NCBI GenBank assembly: GCA_938016515.1
Contig: CALILP010000141.1
Coordinates: forward strand, 1-48,123
DNA: 48,123 nt
Source of the DNA: an uncultured Paracoccaceae bacterium
GTDB taxonomy: Bacteria > Pseudomonadota > Alphaproteobacteria > Rhodobacterales > Rhodobacteraceae
Direction of reading: 5' to 3'
Shown here piece by piece: positions 34,163 through 43,316 of this stretch. Position 1 is the first letter of the stretch; the number at the start of each line of letters is the position of its first letter. Position numbers and translations under genes: made by a program. The notes below the pieces were generated by a model. It did no database searches. It saw nothing but the letters and a program-made list of their open reading frames with translations, and was not told the DNA's origin.

Positions 34163-35818
34163 CTAGTCTCCGCCGAGGGTTTGGAACCCATCGGCCAACA
34201 GGCGAACGATGGTTTCTTCATTCAAAAAGCCGGTGACCTCAAGATCGCGGTCTCCCTGAAAATTACGAATGGCGCGGCGGCTGTCATCATCCAGACCGCC
34301 GTCTACTTCCCCCGGTTCCAACCCGATCTGGGCCAGACGGGCCTCGATCAGACGCAGGGTAATCCCGTCCAGACCAAGCGCTGTTTCAGCCGCGATTGCG
34401 GCATCATTGGACGGCTCTGGGTCCTGTAAGGCGGCAATGCGGGCAGATGCCTCAGCACCAAAAGCACCTTGGGGAAATGAGGTCAGGTAGGTCTGATAGG
34501 CGTCCGCGGTGTTCGCCTCGGTGGCGACATCCCAGGCGGCCTTGTCTTCGGCAGCAGCTTGCTGGCGTTTTGCGTCTTCAATCGCAGCCAGCTTTTCGGT
34601 GGCCTCGCCAGCAAAAACCCCATCCGGGAACGTTTCAAGGTAGGCGCGATATCCCGGCTCGTCGGCTTTCGCGCCGGTCTCGGCCCAGAACGCGCGATCC
34701 TGCCGCTCTTTCTCGGCGCGGGCGCGTTCGGCTTCTGCTTCCAGTTCAGCGGCGCGGCGGGCGGCCTGGGCATCCAGCCGGGTAATCTGCTCGGTCGTCA
34801 GAAAGCTGGTTTGCGAAAACCCGTTTTCCTGCTGCCAGTTGGTCAACGCAGAGCGGGTGCCCGGACCAAATATCCCGTCAATCCCGCGTGGGTCAAAGTT
34901 CAGGATCGTCAGATCGCGCTGAATGTCGCGGCGGGCATCGCGGGACAAGTTCAGCCCCTCTTCGGCCAACCGATCCGCACGGTTTGGTTCCGTCGAGATT
35001 TCAAGGATCAAGGCCTCGGCCTGTTCCGCATATTGGCCTTCAGGATAGCGAGACAGATAATTGCGGTAGGCATCCGCAGTATCCAGCGCCTGCGCACCGT
35101 CCCACAGTGCATTTTCCGCCGCTGCATCCGCTTGGGATGGTGCTGGCGTCTCGGGCGGGTCAACGGGCGTGACATCTGCAGGAACAAGAACCAGTGACAC
35201 TGGCACGTATCCTGTAACCTCTAGGCGGCGGTTGCCCTTCACGGTGGCAATGACGTCTGCCCCCGGCACTGCAATATCGGCCACAAGATCAACCGCATCA
35301 CTGACCCGGCCAGAAACCACCGTCACGCCTTGGGGCACATCAATAGCGCCCAGCCCGGCACGCAACAATGGCCCAAAGTCAGCAGACCCCGAATCCGCGC
35401 CAATCACCAGAACAGCTTGACCGGGTGCAGCTTGCAAAACCCGCAATACGCTGTCCAGCGACACGGCCCCGCCCAGATTGAATAAGCCCGGATCATCGGC
35501 GTCCACGGGCAACAGCCACGTCCTGCGGCCATCAGTGGCAAAGGCACCTGCCAGCCCAACAACAATCCGGTCGGCGTCTTCGACATCTTCCAAGAACGCA
35601 GTCAGGCGTTGTGACAGATCAGTTGCGGCACCGTTTGACAGCGCCTGCACCTCAAATCCCACACCGGTCAGTGCATCTTCCGCGCCAACCATGCCGGCAG
35701 CCCCCGTCACACGATCCAGTGCGCCATATCTTTCAACACCCAGCAGTAAGGCGGCGTCATCTGCGATGGCGGTACTGCCCCAAAGGGTCAAAACAGCTGT
35801 GATCCATATGTTGCGCAT
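34163..35818 (-). CDS. Exported caspase-fold pseudoenzyme with peptidoglycan-binding domains
   Basis: A 551-residue exported protein (signal peptide MRNIWITAVLTLWGSTAIA). Residues 20-210 resemble a peptidase C14 (caspase) domain (AALLLGVERYGALDRVTGAA, then WLLPVDADDPGLFNLGGAVS). Where the catalytic His is expected the sequence is VVGLAGAFATDG (residues 86-97), and where the Cys is expected it is VLVIGADSGSAD (136-147), so both catalytic residues are gone. Three SPOR/TPR-like repeats follow, sharing 'ADAYxxYLxxFPxGxFaxeA'. A PG-binding-1-like domain lies centrally (about 310-380, RDLTILNFDPRGIDGIFGPG) and another is C-terminal (RLAQIGLEPGEVDGGLDDDS). The start at 35818 has GGAGGCGCC upstream. 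Confidence 0.82.
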   Translation of the reverse strand: MRNIWITAVLTLWGSTAIADDAALLLGVERYGALDRVTGAAGMVGAEDALTGVGFEVQALSNGAATDLSQRLTAFLEDVEDADRIVVGLAGAFATDGRRTWLLPVDADDPGLFNLGGAVSLDSVLRVLQAAPGQAVLVIGADSGSADFGPLLRAGLGAIDVPQGVTVVSGRVSDAVDLVADIAVPGADVIATVKGNRRLEVTGYVPVSLVLVPADVTPVDPPETPAPSQADAAAENALWDGAQALDTADAYRNYLSRYPEGQYAEQAEALILEISTEPNRADRLAEEGLNLSRDARRDIQRDLTILNFDPRGIDGIFGPGTRSALTNWQQENGFSQTSFLTTEQITRLDAQAARRAAELEAEAERARAEKERQDRAFWAETGAKADEPGYRAYLETFPDGVFAGEATEKLAAIEDAKRQQAAAEDKAAWDVATEANTADAYQTYLTSFPQGAFGAEASARIAALQDPEPSNDAAIAAETALGLDGITLRLIEARLAQIGLEPGEVDGGLDDDSRRAIRNFQGDRDLEVTGFLNEETIVRLLADGFQTLGGD

Positions 35819-36276
35819 CTTTGGCGCCTCCAATGATTTGTCTTCATGCATTTTCATGCAACGTCCGCCAGTCGACACCCCGGCGCAGAACTTTGCGGTG
35901 TAGGTCAAAACGTTTGAAAAGGTAAAACGGTTGCATTGCAGATCCCGCATTCTCATTCACCTTCTGAAACAGCCCTAACCAGCACGTTTCTGCACCTCTC
36001 ATCTTATAGTTGAACATACTTTGACGCGTTGCACGCAGGAACGCTAGGGGGGATCCGGGCTGATATCCAATAGCGGTCAAAACGCCTGCGCAATTGGTCT
36101 GGAACTCAGCAAGACAGGCCATCTTGCCGGGTCAGATCGTTGCGCGGGGGTGTTGCATCTCAATCGCACAATCAGGGACCCACCAATATTTGCCCAGCGT
36201 TAGCCATGATTTCGTCAAAGCGACCAAGCACCAGAAAACACAACTGATACACGAATGACGTTTGAAAGTGATTTCC
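35819..36276. other. 458-bp gap without a supported gene
   Basis: The only sizeable open frame is on the minus strand (35844-36122, 92 codons). It lacks a convincing ribosome binding site and its composition looks non-coding. A GCATGAAAATGCATGAA direct repeat lies near 35850. I see no mobile-element signature. The gap holds the divergent promoters of the flanking genes, but none can be named. Confidence 0.4.
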
Positions 36277-36906
36277 ATGACCCTACTCCGCTCCTGTGCT
36301 GCCGCTACCTGCCTGATTGCACTATCCGCTTGTGAACTGTCGCAAGAGGCCGCCACGAACTCTGGCTTTCGCACGCCCAGCGCCAGCGGCGTGATCTCTG
36401 GTGGCGTTGACAACGACGGTCAACGCAGCAGCCGCACGGTTTCCGACGGTGCAGGCGGCGGTTTTGCAGTGGTGTCTGGCACAAACGATGACGGCCTTGC
36501 GGCTTACGCGGGCATCATCCCCGGCACAACTGTGGGCGATGTCCAAGCAACGGGCGGGGCCACATTCGATGCCCAGTTCACAACAGCTCAGATCACCGGC
36601 GTGAACCTGACCGAAACCGGTCGCGGAAGCGGCTTTGTCACCGGCCGCCCGTCAATCGTCTCTGGCGATATCACACTCGTCGCTGATTTCGACGGCGGCA
36701 CCCTGACCGGTACAAGCGACGGTGGGACACTGGCAGTGGACGGCGACATTGGCACTGGAACAGCCCTGACCGGATCCGTCACCTATCTTGGTGTGAATGG
36801 TGCCCTGCGCGGCAACGTCGGGACCGATCGCACGATTGGCGTCTTCCACGGCAATGACGAAGATACGATCTTTGCAGGCGGCTTTATCGGCACACCAGCA
36901 GAGTAA
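36277..36906 (+). CDS. Lipoprotein with TbpB-like (transferrin-binding) beta-barrel domain
   Basis: A 209-residue lipoprotein: signal peptide MTLLRSCAAATCLIALSA with lipobox LSAC and mature start CELSQEAATN. The body is Gly/Thr/Asp-rich with beta-hairpin repeats (GGTLTGTSDGGTLAVDGDIG; GAVTYLG-type strands) and ends in a conserved NDEDTIFAGGFIG, which fits a TbpB-like C-lobe barrel. The start at 36277 is preferred over TTG 36262 because the signal peptide begins there. The ligand is unknown. Confidence 0.7.
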   Translation: MTLLRSCAAATCLIALSACELSQEAATNSGFRTPSASGVISGGVDNDGQRSSRTVSDGAGGGFAVVSGTNDDGLAAYAGIIPGTTVGDVQATGGATFDAQFTTAQITGVNLTETGRGSGFVTGRPSIVSGDITLVADFDGGTLTGTSDGGTLAVDGDIGTGTALTGSVTYLGVNGALRGNVGTDRTIGVFHGNDEDTIFAGGFIGTPAE

Positions 36907-37001
36907 TCTGGGCACCCGTGACGCTTATGCCGCGCAATGCGACAAGGGCGTCATGGCTGCAACCATACTTGATCGAAGCCTCAGACCGACGCCCTTTCAG
37001 G

Positions 37002-39767
37002 TCATTCAGCAGCGATACTGTCATCTGCCTTTTCGACCCGGACTGCCGAAAACTTAAACTCCGGGATTTTTCCAAACGGATCAACCGCCGGGTTTGTCAG
37101 GATATTCGCAGCAGCCTCGACATAGGCAAACGGCAAGAACACCATATCGGGGGCCACAGCCCTGTCTGCCCGTGCCATGATCTGGATAGAGCCACGCTTT
37201 GTAGTCAGGCGCAGCAAACCACCCGGAGCAACCCCAAGTTTCCGCAATGTTGACGGATGCAAAGAACAGTTCGCCTCTGGTTCCACCGCATCCAGCACCT
37301 TCGAGCGCCGGGTCATCGAACCGGTATGCCAATGCTCTAACTGACGACCTGTGGTCAGGATCATCGGATACTCTGCATCCGGCGTATCATCGGGTGCGAT
37401 CACATTGGCGGGTGTGAACCGGGCCCGGCCATCAGGACGCGGGAAGCCATCGGCAAACACAATCGGCTGGCCGGGGTCTTCGGGTGACAGGGACGGATAG
37501 GTCACGACATTCTGCGACTCTAGGCGGTCCCAAGTGATGTTGTTCAGGGACTTCATCAACTGGGCCATCTCATTGAAAATCTCGCTGGGATGGGTGTACG
37601 TCCACCCAAGGCCAAGGCGCTTGGCCAGCTCAACCTCGATCCACCAATCCTCCTTCGCCTCACCCGGAGGCGTGACGGCAGGACGGCCCATCTGGACCTG
37701 ACGGTTGGTGTTGGTCACAGTCCCCGTCTTCTCGGCAAAGGCAGAAGCAGGCAGGATCACATCGGCATAATTCGCGGTTTCCGTGATGAAGATATCCTGC
37801 ACAACCAAATGGTTTAGCTTGGCCAAAGCATCACGGGCGTGTTCCACATCAGGGTCGGACATCGCGGGGTTTTCACCCAGAATATACATCCCTTCAATGT
37901 GACCGGCATGCACAGCATCCAAAATCTCGGTGACGGTCAGACCCTTGTTTGGGTCGATAGTGCCTTCTTCCCAGACCTCCTGAAAGGCCGACCGCACCCC
38001 GTCGTCGCCAACAGGTTGATAATCCGGCAGGAACATCGGGATCAGACCGGCGTCAGAGGCCCCCTGCACGTTGTTCTGTCCGCGCAACGGATGCAGCCCA
38101 GCGCCGGGGCGACCGACCTGACCGGTCATCAGCGCAAGCGAGATCAGACAGCGCGAGTTATCTGTCCCGTGAATATGCTGCGACACACCCATCCCCCAAA
38201 AGATCATCGCGGATTTTGCGCCGGCAAACGTCCGGGCAACATCACGCAGCACCTCTGCTTCAATCCCGCAGATGCCTTCCATCTTCTCGGGGCTAAAGTC
38301 TTTCAGGTGTGCTTTTTCAGCCTCCCAATTCTCGGTGTAGGCGTCGATATATTGCTGATCGTACAGCTTTTCCTCGACAATCGTGTGCATGATGGCGTTC
38401 AGCATCGACACGTCAGCGCCCGGCCGGAACTGCAGCATATGGCTGGAGAACCGCTTGAGGGCCTGACCCCGCGGGTCCATCACAATCAACTTGCCGCCCC
38501 GTTTGGTGAACTGCTTGAAGAAGGTGGCAGCAACAGGGTGGTTCTCAATCGGGTTGGCACCGATGACAATGGCGACATCAGCATTCTCGATCTCATTGAA
38601 CGTGGCGGTGACAGCGCCAGACCCAACGTTTTCCATCAACGCAGCCACTGATGAAGCGTGGCACAGCCGTGTACAGTGGTCGACGTTGTTGTGGCCAAAG
38701 CCTTGGCGGATCATCTTCTGGAAAAGATAGGCCTCTTCATTGGTACACTTGGCCGATCCAAAGCCTGCGACCTTTGTGCCGCCAAGGTCTTTCAACCCTT
38801 TCGCGGCAAAATCCAACGCCTCATCCCAGGAAGCTTCGCGGAACACCTCCTGCCAGTTGCCCGGATCAACGTTCAGGCCTTTGGCAGGGGCGTCATCACG
38901 GCGGATCAGCGGTTTGGTTAGGCGGTGGTCGTGGTGGATATAGTCAAAGCCAAAGCGGCCCTTCACGCACAAACGACCCTCGTTTGCAGGCCCATTAATG
39001 CCTTCAACGAACTTCACCTTGTTGTCTTTGACCTTCAACGACACCTGACAGCCAACGCCACAGAACGGGCAAACGCTTTCAACTTCGCTGTCGTAATCTG
39101 CAGTATCGCCCTGCTGGTTTTCGTCGGTCACAGTGGCAGGCAGCAAGGCCCCGGTCGGGCAGGCCTGCACGCATTCGCCGCACGCCACGCACGAGGACGC
39201 GCCCATCGGATCGTCCATATCAAAAACCGGATAGGCCTGATGACCGCGACCGGCCATGCCGATCACATCATTCACCTGAACTTCACGGCAAGCGCGCACG
39301 CAAAGGCCACAAGAGATACAGGCGTCCAGATTGACGGACATCGCAACATGGCTGTCATCAAGCAGCGGCACGTGGTCGGCTTCCATCGCAGGAAAACGGC
39401 TTTCGCTGATGTCTTGCTTGGCGGCCATGTCCCACAGATGGGAGGATTTATCGTGGGCGACCTCTTGCTCTGGCTGATCGGCGACAAGCATTTCCATCAC
39501 CATCCGACGGGCCTGCACCTCGCGGGGTTGATCTGTGGTCACAACCATCCCTTCAGATGGTTCGCGGATGCAAGAGGCGGCCAAGGTCCGTTCGCCCTCA
39601 ATCGCAACCATACAGGCACGGCAATTCCCGTCAGAACGGTACCCCGGCTGCGGCTTATGGCATAGATGCGGAATCACAAGGCCACGACCATGGGCCACGT
39701 CCCAAATCGTCTCGCCTGCATCCGCAGTGACGGTCTTGCCATCCAGCGTAAAGGTAATCTGCGCCAT
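37002..39767 (-). CDS. fdhF: Formate dehydrogenase alpha subunit (FdhF/FdsA-like), stand-alone
   Basis: A 921-residue NuoG-like, Mo-bis-MGD enzyme. N-terminal [2Fe-2S] ligands are C36, C49, C52, C66. Two ferredoxin [4Fe-4S] clusters are C150/C153/C156/C160 and C193/C196/C199/C203. The catalytic [4Fe-4S] is C233/C236/C240/C267, and the catalytic Cys-His pair is C369-H370 (TRLCHASS). The His-Cys3 cluster seen in NuoG and typical FdsA is not recognisable: residues 100-125 (VAHDKSSHLWDMAAKQDISE) contain no Cys. No beta or gamma (FdsB/FdsG) gene is adjacent, so the electron partner is elsewhere. GGAGATACGGC precedes the ATG. Confidence 0.9.
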   Translation of the reverse strand: MAQITFTLDGKTVTADAGETIWDVAHGRGLVIPHLCHKPQPGYRSDGNCRACMVAIEGERTLAASCIREPSEGMVVTTDQPREVQARRMVMEMLVADQPEQEVAHDKSSHLWDMAAKQDISESRFPAMEADHVPLLDDSHVAMSVNLDACISCGLCVRACREVQVNDVIGMAGRGHQAYPVFDMDDPMGASSCVACGECVQACPTGALLPATVTDENQQGDTADYDSEVESVCPFCGVGCQVSLKVKDNKVKFVEGINGPANEGRLCVKGRFGFDYIHHDHRLTKPLIRRDDAPAKGLNVDPGNWQEVFREASWDEALDFAAKGLKDLGGTKVAGFGSAKCTNEEAYLFQKMIRQGFGHNNVDHCTRLCHASSVAALMENVGSGAVTATFNEIENADVAIVIGANPIENHPVAATFFKQFTKRGGKLIVMDPRGQALKRFSSHMLQFRPGADVSMLNAIMHTIVEEKLYDQQYIDAYTENWEAEKAHLKDFSPEKMEGICGIEAEVLRDVARTFAGAKSAMIFWGMGVSQHIHGTDNSRCLISLALMTGQVGRPGAGLHPLRGQNNVQGASDAGLIPMFLPDYQPVGDDGVRSAFQEVWEEGTIDPNKGLTVTEILDAVHAGHIEGMYILGENPAMSDPDVEHARDALAKLNHLVVQDIFITETANYADVILPASAFAEKTGTVTNTNRQVQMGRPAVTPPGEAKEDWWIEVELAKRLGLGWTYTHPSEIFNEMAQLMKSLNNITWDRLESQNVVTYPSLSPEDPGQPIVFADGFPRPDGRARFTPANVIAPDDTPDAEYPMILTTGRQLEHWHTGSMTRRSKVLDAVEPEANCSLHPSTLRKLGVAPGGLLRLTTKRGSIQIMARADRAVAPDMVFLPFAYVEAAANILTNPAVDPFGKIPEFKFSAVRVEKADDSIAAE

Positions 39768-39902
39768 GCCGTATCTCCTGAACTTCAGGCAGACTACAGC
39801 ATTTCCGGGGCCGTGTCAGAAGCCCATCCGCGACCTCAACACACACATTTGCGCCACGCGCTGTCCCCTATCGGAAACCCGCGTTCTTCTTTGTTTCTTT
39901 CT

Positions 39903-39983
39903 ATATCCCAGAGGGAGGCGCAGCCGTGGGGGGCTGGCCCCCCGATTTTTCGCAGAAAAATACCCTGTCCTGGGGTCAGGGCC
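39903..39983. repeat. GC-rich hairpin repeat between yggT and fdhF
   Basis: GGGGGG-CTGG-CCCCCC (39928-39943) is followed by ATTTTT-CGCAG-AAAAAT (39945-39961). CCCTG...CAGGG (39963-39981) then completes a three-hairpin block. Read on the minus strand it follows yggT and should stop its transcription. The motif combination (G-run hairpin plus ATTTTTC...GAAAAAT) looks like a dispersed Rhodobacteraceae intergenic repeat. A genome count was not possible here. Confidence 0.55.
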
Positions 39984-40271
39984 CTAGAAAAACACCGACG
40001 CATTGTTGATCAGAACAATCCGTATGATTTCCAACCCAATCAGGGCGACAATCGGCGACAGATCAATCCCGCCAAGGTCCGGCATAAAGCGTCGGATCGG
40101 CCGGTAGATCGGGTCAAGGATACGCTGCAAGGTGTACCAGATCTGGCCCACCAACGGCTGACGTGCATTCAGAACATCAAAGCTGATGAGCCAACTCATG
40201 ATGAAGTGCGCGAAAATGAAGAACCGTGCGATACCAATCAACAACAGCAGAATTTCAAAAATCGATTGCAT
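39984..40271 (-). CDS. yggT: YggT family membrane protein
   Basis: A 95-residue inner-membrane protein of the YggT family. Two hydrophobic stretches are joined by the family motif LQRILDPIYRPIRRFMPDLG, then GIDLSPIVALIGLEII. The start at 40271 (MQSIFEILLLLIG) is chosen because upstream codons are non-coding in character. The family is linked to cell-envelope/division functions in various bacteria, but its activity is not settled. It is divergent from the thioesterase gene. Confidence 0.9.
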   Translation of the reverse strand: MQSIFEILLLLIGIARFFIFAHFIMSWLISFDVLNARQPLVGQIWYTLQRILDPIYRPIRRFMPDLGGIDLSPIVALIGLEIIRIVLINNASVFF

Positions 40272-40351
40272 GGCACACCTCTGTTCGCTCGGCAGAGAGG
40301 TAAGGCCTTCGCTGCGCCCTCGCAAGCCCTCACCTTCCGTAAGGTTAAGAT

Positions 40352-40365
40352 TGACGTTAACGTCA
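40352..40365. promoter_or_regulatory. Perfect 14-bp palindrome TGACGTTAACGTCA (candidate operator)
   Basis: TGACGTTAACGTCA reads identically on both strands. It lies in the 136-bp gap between divergent yggT and the thioesterase gene, 43 bp before the latter's ATG. The shape is like operators of MerR-type LiuR regulators of acyl-CoA and branched-chain amino acid breakdown (recalled as an ACGT-containing palindrome). An acyl-CoA thioesterase downstream would suit. Not established. Confidence 0.5.
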
Positions 40366-40407
40366 CCCAGCCACATGTCTAAGGCATACCCCTTTAGGAC
40401 AGTCGCA

Positions 40408-40947
40408 ATGTACCCCTTTGTTCGCCTCGCCAAAGATATGATTGTCGCCCGCAACGCACCTGAACTCGACACACTTGGCGTGCATGTCTCGTATCATCGC
40501 TGCTGGCCGCAAGACATCGACGGCTTTCTAGAGATGAACAACGGTCGCATTCTCACCATCCTTGACCTTGGCCGCACGGTGCTTGCAAAGCGCGTCGGCC
40601 TGCTGACCGCTTTGCGCCAGAAACGCTGGGGTTTGACAATGGCGGGCGTCTCGGTGCGCTACCGCAAGCGGATCCGCCCCTTCGTGCGCTTCAAAATGGT
40701 CAGCCGGGCAGTCGGCTGGGACGACAAGTTCTTCTACCTCGACCAATCCATCTGGATCGGCGGCGAATGTGCCGTGCAGGCCCTCTATCGGTCAGCGATC
40801 ACAGACAAAGACGGCATCGTGCGGCCCCGCCGCCTGTTTGACCACATCGGCTACGAAGGCGACCGACCTGACCTGCCGGACTGGGTGCAGGCCTGGATCG
40901 ACGCAGATCAAACCCGGCCTTGGCCACCCGAACTGCCCCAAAGCTAG
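40408..40947 (+). CDS. Thioesterase-family (hot-dog fold) protein
   Basis: A 179-residue protein of the acyl-CoA thioesterase/THEM4-like class. Recognisable are DIDGFLEMNNGRILTILDLG (hot-dog helix with Asn) and RFKMVSRAVGWDDKFFYLDQ with IWIGGECAVQALYRS. The start at 40408 (MYPFVRLAKD) follows AGGAC. A perfect palindrome sits 43 bp upstream. The likely role is hydrolysis of an acyl-CoA, substrate unknown. Confidence 0.78.
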   Translation: MYPFVRLAKDMIVARNAPELDTLGVHVSYHRCWPQDIDGFLEMNNGRILTILDLGRTVLAKRVGLLTALRQKRWGLTMAGVSVRYRKRIRPFVRFKMVSRAVGWDDKFFYLDQSIWIGGECAVQALYRSAITDKDGIVRPRRLFDHIGYEGDRPDLPDWVQAWIDADQTRPWPPELPQS

Positions 40948-41031
40948 CGCGAGCACCTTGGGACTTGCAGAACAATCCTTGCAATTGCCCAGACCCTTGG
41001 TGTCTTATCCGCCAACGCACGGGGGAAGAGC

Positions 41032-42414
41032 ATGGCAATCACAGCGAAAAAACGCATCTGGGGATGGATGTCGTTTGATTGGGCGACACAGCCCTACTAC
41101 ACCCTCGGCCTGACCTTTATATTCGGCCCCTACTTCGCAGTTGTTGCTGCAAATTACTTCCTTGGCCAAGGGCTTGAAGCAGACGCAGCCAACGCGCAGG
41201 CGCAAAGTACATGGGCCTTCGGGCAAACGGTGGCCGGCCTCGTGATCGCCTTTACGGCACCGTTCCTTGGGGCATTCGCAGATAACACCGGGCGCAAACG
41301 GCCCTGGTTGTTCCTGTTCTCAATCCTCTACGTGATCGGGGCAGCGTCACTTTGGTTTCTGACACCGGACAGCAGCAGCCTGACGCTGTTCCTGATCCTG
41401 TTCTACGTGGGTTTTATCGCGGCAGAATCAGCGCTGAACTTTGTGAACGCCTATCTGCCGTCGCTGGGGACAGAAGACGAGGTCGGCAAAATATCCGGCA
41501 GCGGTGCGTCTTTTGGATATTGGGGCGGCCTTTTGTCCCTGATCATCATGCTGGTGTTCTTCGCGGAAGACGCCGAGACGGGCAAAACGCTTGTCGGTTT
41601 AGACCCATTGTTCGGACTGGACCCACAGTCGCGTGAAGGAACACGAGCGGTCGGGCCATTCATGGCCATCTGGTTCGCCATCTTCATGATCCCCTTCTTT
41701 TTGTGGGTCAAAGACGATCCGGCAGATGCGGGCAATGTCCCGGCCATGTCCAAAGTCTGGGGGGATCTAAAACAAACGCTTCAGAACGTGTGGAAACGCG
41801 AAAGCACACGTTCCTTCCTGCTGGGGTCTATGTTCTACCGAGACGCCCTGAACGCGCTTTATGCCTTTGGCGGTGTCTATGCGACGCTTGTCTTGGGCTG
41901 GCAAACCCTGTGGCTTGGGGTGTTTGGCATTATCAGCGTTATTACAGCGGCGATCTTTACCTACGTGGGCGGCCGCTTTGACGCAAAGCTGGGGCCGAAA
42001 CCAGTCATCATCTTTTGCGTCCTGATGCTGATCCTTGTCAGCGCCATTATCGTCGGCATGTCCCGCGAACAGCTGTTCGGCATTCCACTGCCTGAAGGAT
42101 CGATGCTGCCTGATCTGATCTTCTTCACCTGCGGCTCTGTGATCGGGGGGGCTGGTGGCGCACTTTATGCGGCATCGCGGTCTATGATGGTACGACACAC
42201 CAACCCAGAGCGGCCAACCGAAGCCTTTGGCCTTTTCGCATTGTCCGGCAAAGCGACCGCATTTATCGCACCCCTGATGATCGGCATCTTCACAACATTG
42301 ACTGGGAACGTGCAACTTGGGTTCTTGCCTGTGATCTTCCTCTTCCTTCTCGGTTTGCTCATGCTAAGATGGGTCAACAAAGACGGAGATCGCGCAGTAT
42401 GGTCCGCTTCATAA
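41032..42414 (+). CDS. MFS transporter, UMF1 (Atg22-like) family
   Basis: A 460-residue transporter with about 12 hydrophobic helices. The family start MSFDWATQPYYTLGLTFIFG and the loop ADNTGRKRPWLFLFS are characteristic of UMF1/Atg22-type permeases. YAASRSMMVRHTNPERPTEA then FGLFALSG is the conserved second-half motif. GGGGGAAGAGC precedes the ATG. The mepA start overlaps its 3' end by 16 nt, so they are co-transcribed. Substrate unknown; fungal Atg22 exports vacuolar amino acids. Confidence 0.9.
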   Translation: MAITAKKRIWGWMSFDWATQPYYTLGLTFIFGPYFAVVAANYFLGQGLEADAANAQAQSTWAFGQTVAGLVIAFTAPFLGAFADNTGRKRPWLFLFSILYVIGAASLWFLTPDSSSLTLFLILFYVGFIAAESALNFVNAYLPSLGTEDEVGKISGSGASFGYWGGLLSLIIMLVFFAEDAETGKTLVGLDPLFGLDPQSREGTRAVGPFMAIWFAIFMIPFFLWVKDDPADAGNVPAMSKVWGDLKQTLQNVWKRESTRSFLLGSMFYRDALNALYAFGGVYATLVLGWQTLWLGVFGIISVITAAIFTYVGGRFDAKLGPKPVIIFCVLMLILVSAIIVGMSREQLFGIPLPEGSMLPDLIFFTCGSVIGGAGGALYAASRSMMVRHTNPERPTEAFGLFALSGKATAFIAPLMIGIFTTLTGNVQLGFLPVIFLFLLGLLMLRWVNKDGDRAVWSAS

Positions 42415-43316
42415 AAATAACAGCATTTGTGGCAGCGCTTGCGGCGTGCCAATCCGAAGACTCGGCAAGTCCATCGATCACACAGGCGGCTATCTCGACG
42501 CAGAACGCAGGGGATAACCGGGTCGCCAAAGACCTGTTCGGCTACATTCCGCGCGGATCAAACCAAACGCCAGAAGCGCACGGCAGCTATGCCCGTGGTT
42601 GTCAGGCAGGTGCCGCAGAGCTGCCAGAAACCGGACCAACGTGGCAGGCCATGCGCCTTAGTCGCAATCGCAACTGGGGCCAGCCAGAGCTGGTCGATTA
42701 TGTGCAAGACCTTAGCCGGTTCGCAGCAACGCAGCCGGGATGGGCCGGCCTTTACGTGGGTGATCTTAGTCAGCCGCGCGGCGGGCCGATGCTTAGCGGT
42801 CATGCCAGTCACCAGATCGGGTTAGACGCAGACATCTGGATGCTACCCCCCGACAGGCTGAACCTGACGCGGCAAGAGCGCGAGAACATTTCGTCAATTT
42901 CGATGCGCCGGGCACAAGGTGCCTACACCAACAACAATTGGACACCACAGCACGAGGCGATCCTGAAAGCTGCCGCCTCTGACCCTCGTGTTGCCCGGAT
43001 ATTTGTGTTCCCCGGTGCCAAGGTTGCGATGTGCAACTCTGCAACCGGCGACAGAAGCTGGCTGCGCAAAATCCGGCCTTGGTGGGGCCATCACTATCAC
43101 TTCCACGTCCGGCTGAATTGCCCGGCGGGCGATGCGACCTGCACGAACCAAGCACCGCCACCTGCGGGCGACGGATGCGCAGACGCGCAGCAGTGGGTGA
43201 ACAACATCCTAAACCCACCGCCCCCTGATCCAAATGCACCGACACGCCCACCTAAAGGGCCGATAACAATGGCAGGCTTGCCGGGGCAGTGCATCGGCGT
43301 GTTGAACGCCAACTAG
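42399..43316 (+). CDS. mepA: Penicillin-insensitive murein endopeptidase MepA (lipoprotein)
   Basis: A 305-residue M74-family metallopeptidase that cuts D-Ala-mDAP cross-links in peptidoglycan. Metal-binding motifs are present: SGHASHQIGLDADIWM (H-x6-D) and HHYHFHVRL (H-x-H). The N-terminus has a lipobox (VAALAAC), so it is a lipoprotein here, whereas E. coli MepA is periplasmic. The start at 42399 overlaps the MFS gene by 16 nt with GGAGA upstream. Its stop TAG is directly followed by the next ATG. Confidence 0.93.
   Translation: MVRFIKITAFVAALAACQSEDSASPSITQAAISTQNAGDNRVAKDLFGYIPRGSNQTPEAHGSYARGCQAGAAELPETGPTWQAMRLSRNRNWGQPELVDYVQDLSRFAATQPGWAGLYVGDLSQPRGGPMLSGHASHQIGLDADIWMLPPDRLNLTRQERENISSISMRRAQGAYTNNNWTPQHEAILKAAASDPRVARIFVFPGAKVAMCNSATGDRSWLRKIRPWWGHHYHFHVRLNCPAGDATCTNQAPPPAGDGCADAQQWVNNILNPPPPDPNAPTRPPKGPITMAGLPGQCIGVLNAN

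Noticed and set aside
35844-36122. A 92-codon minus-strand frame upstream of the caspase-fold gene.
   Set aside because: No ribosome binding site or recognisable motif; composition looks non-coding.
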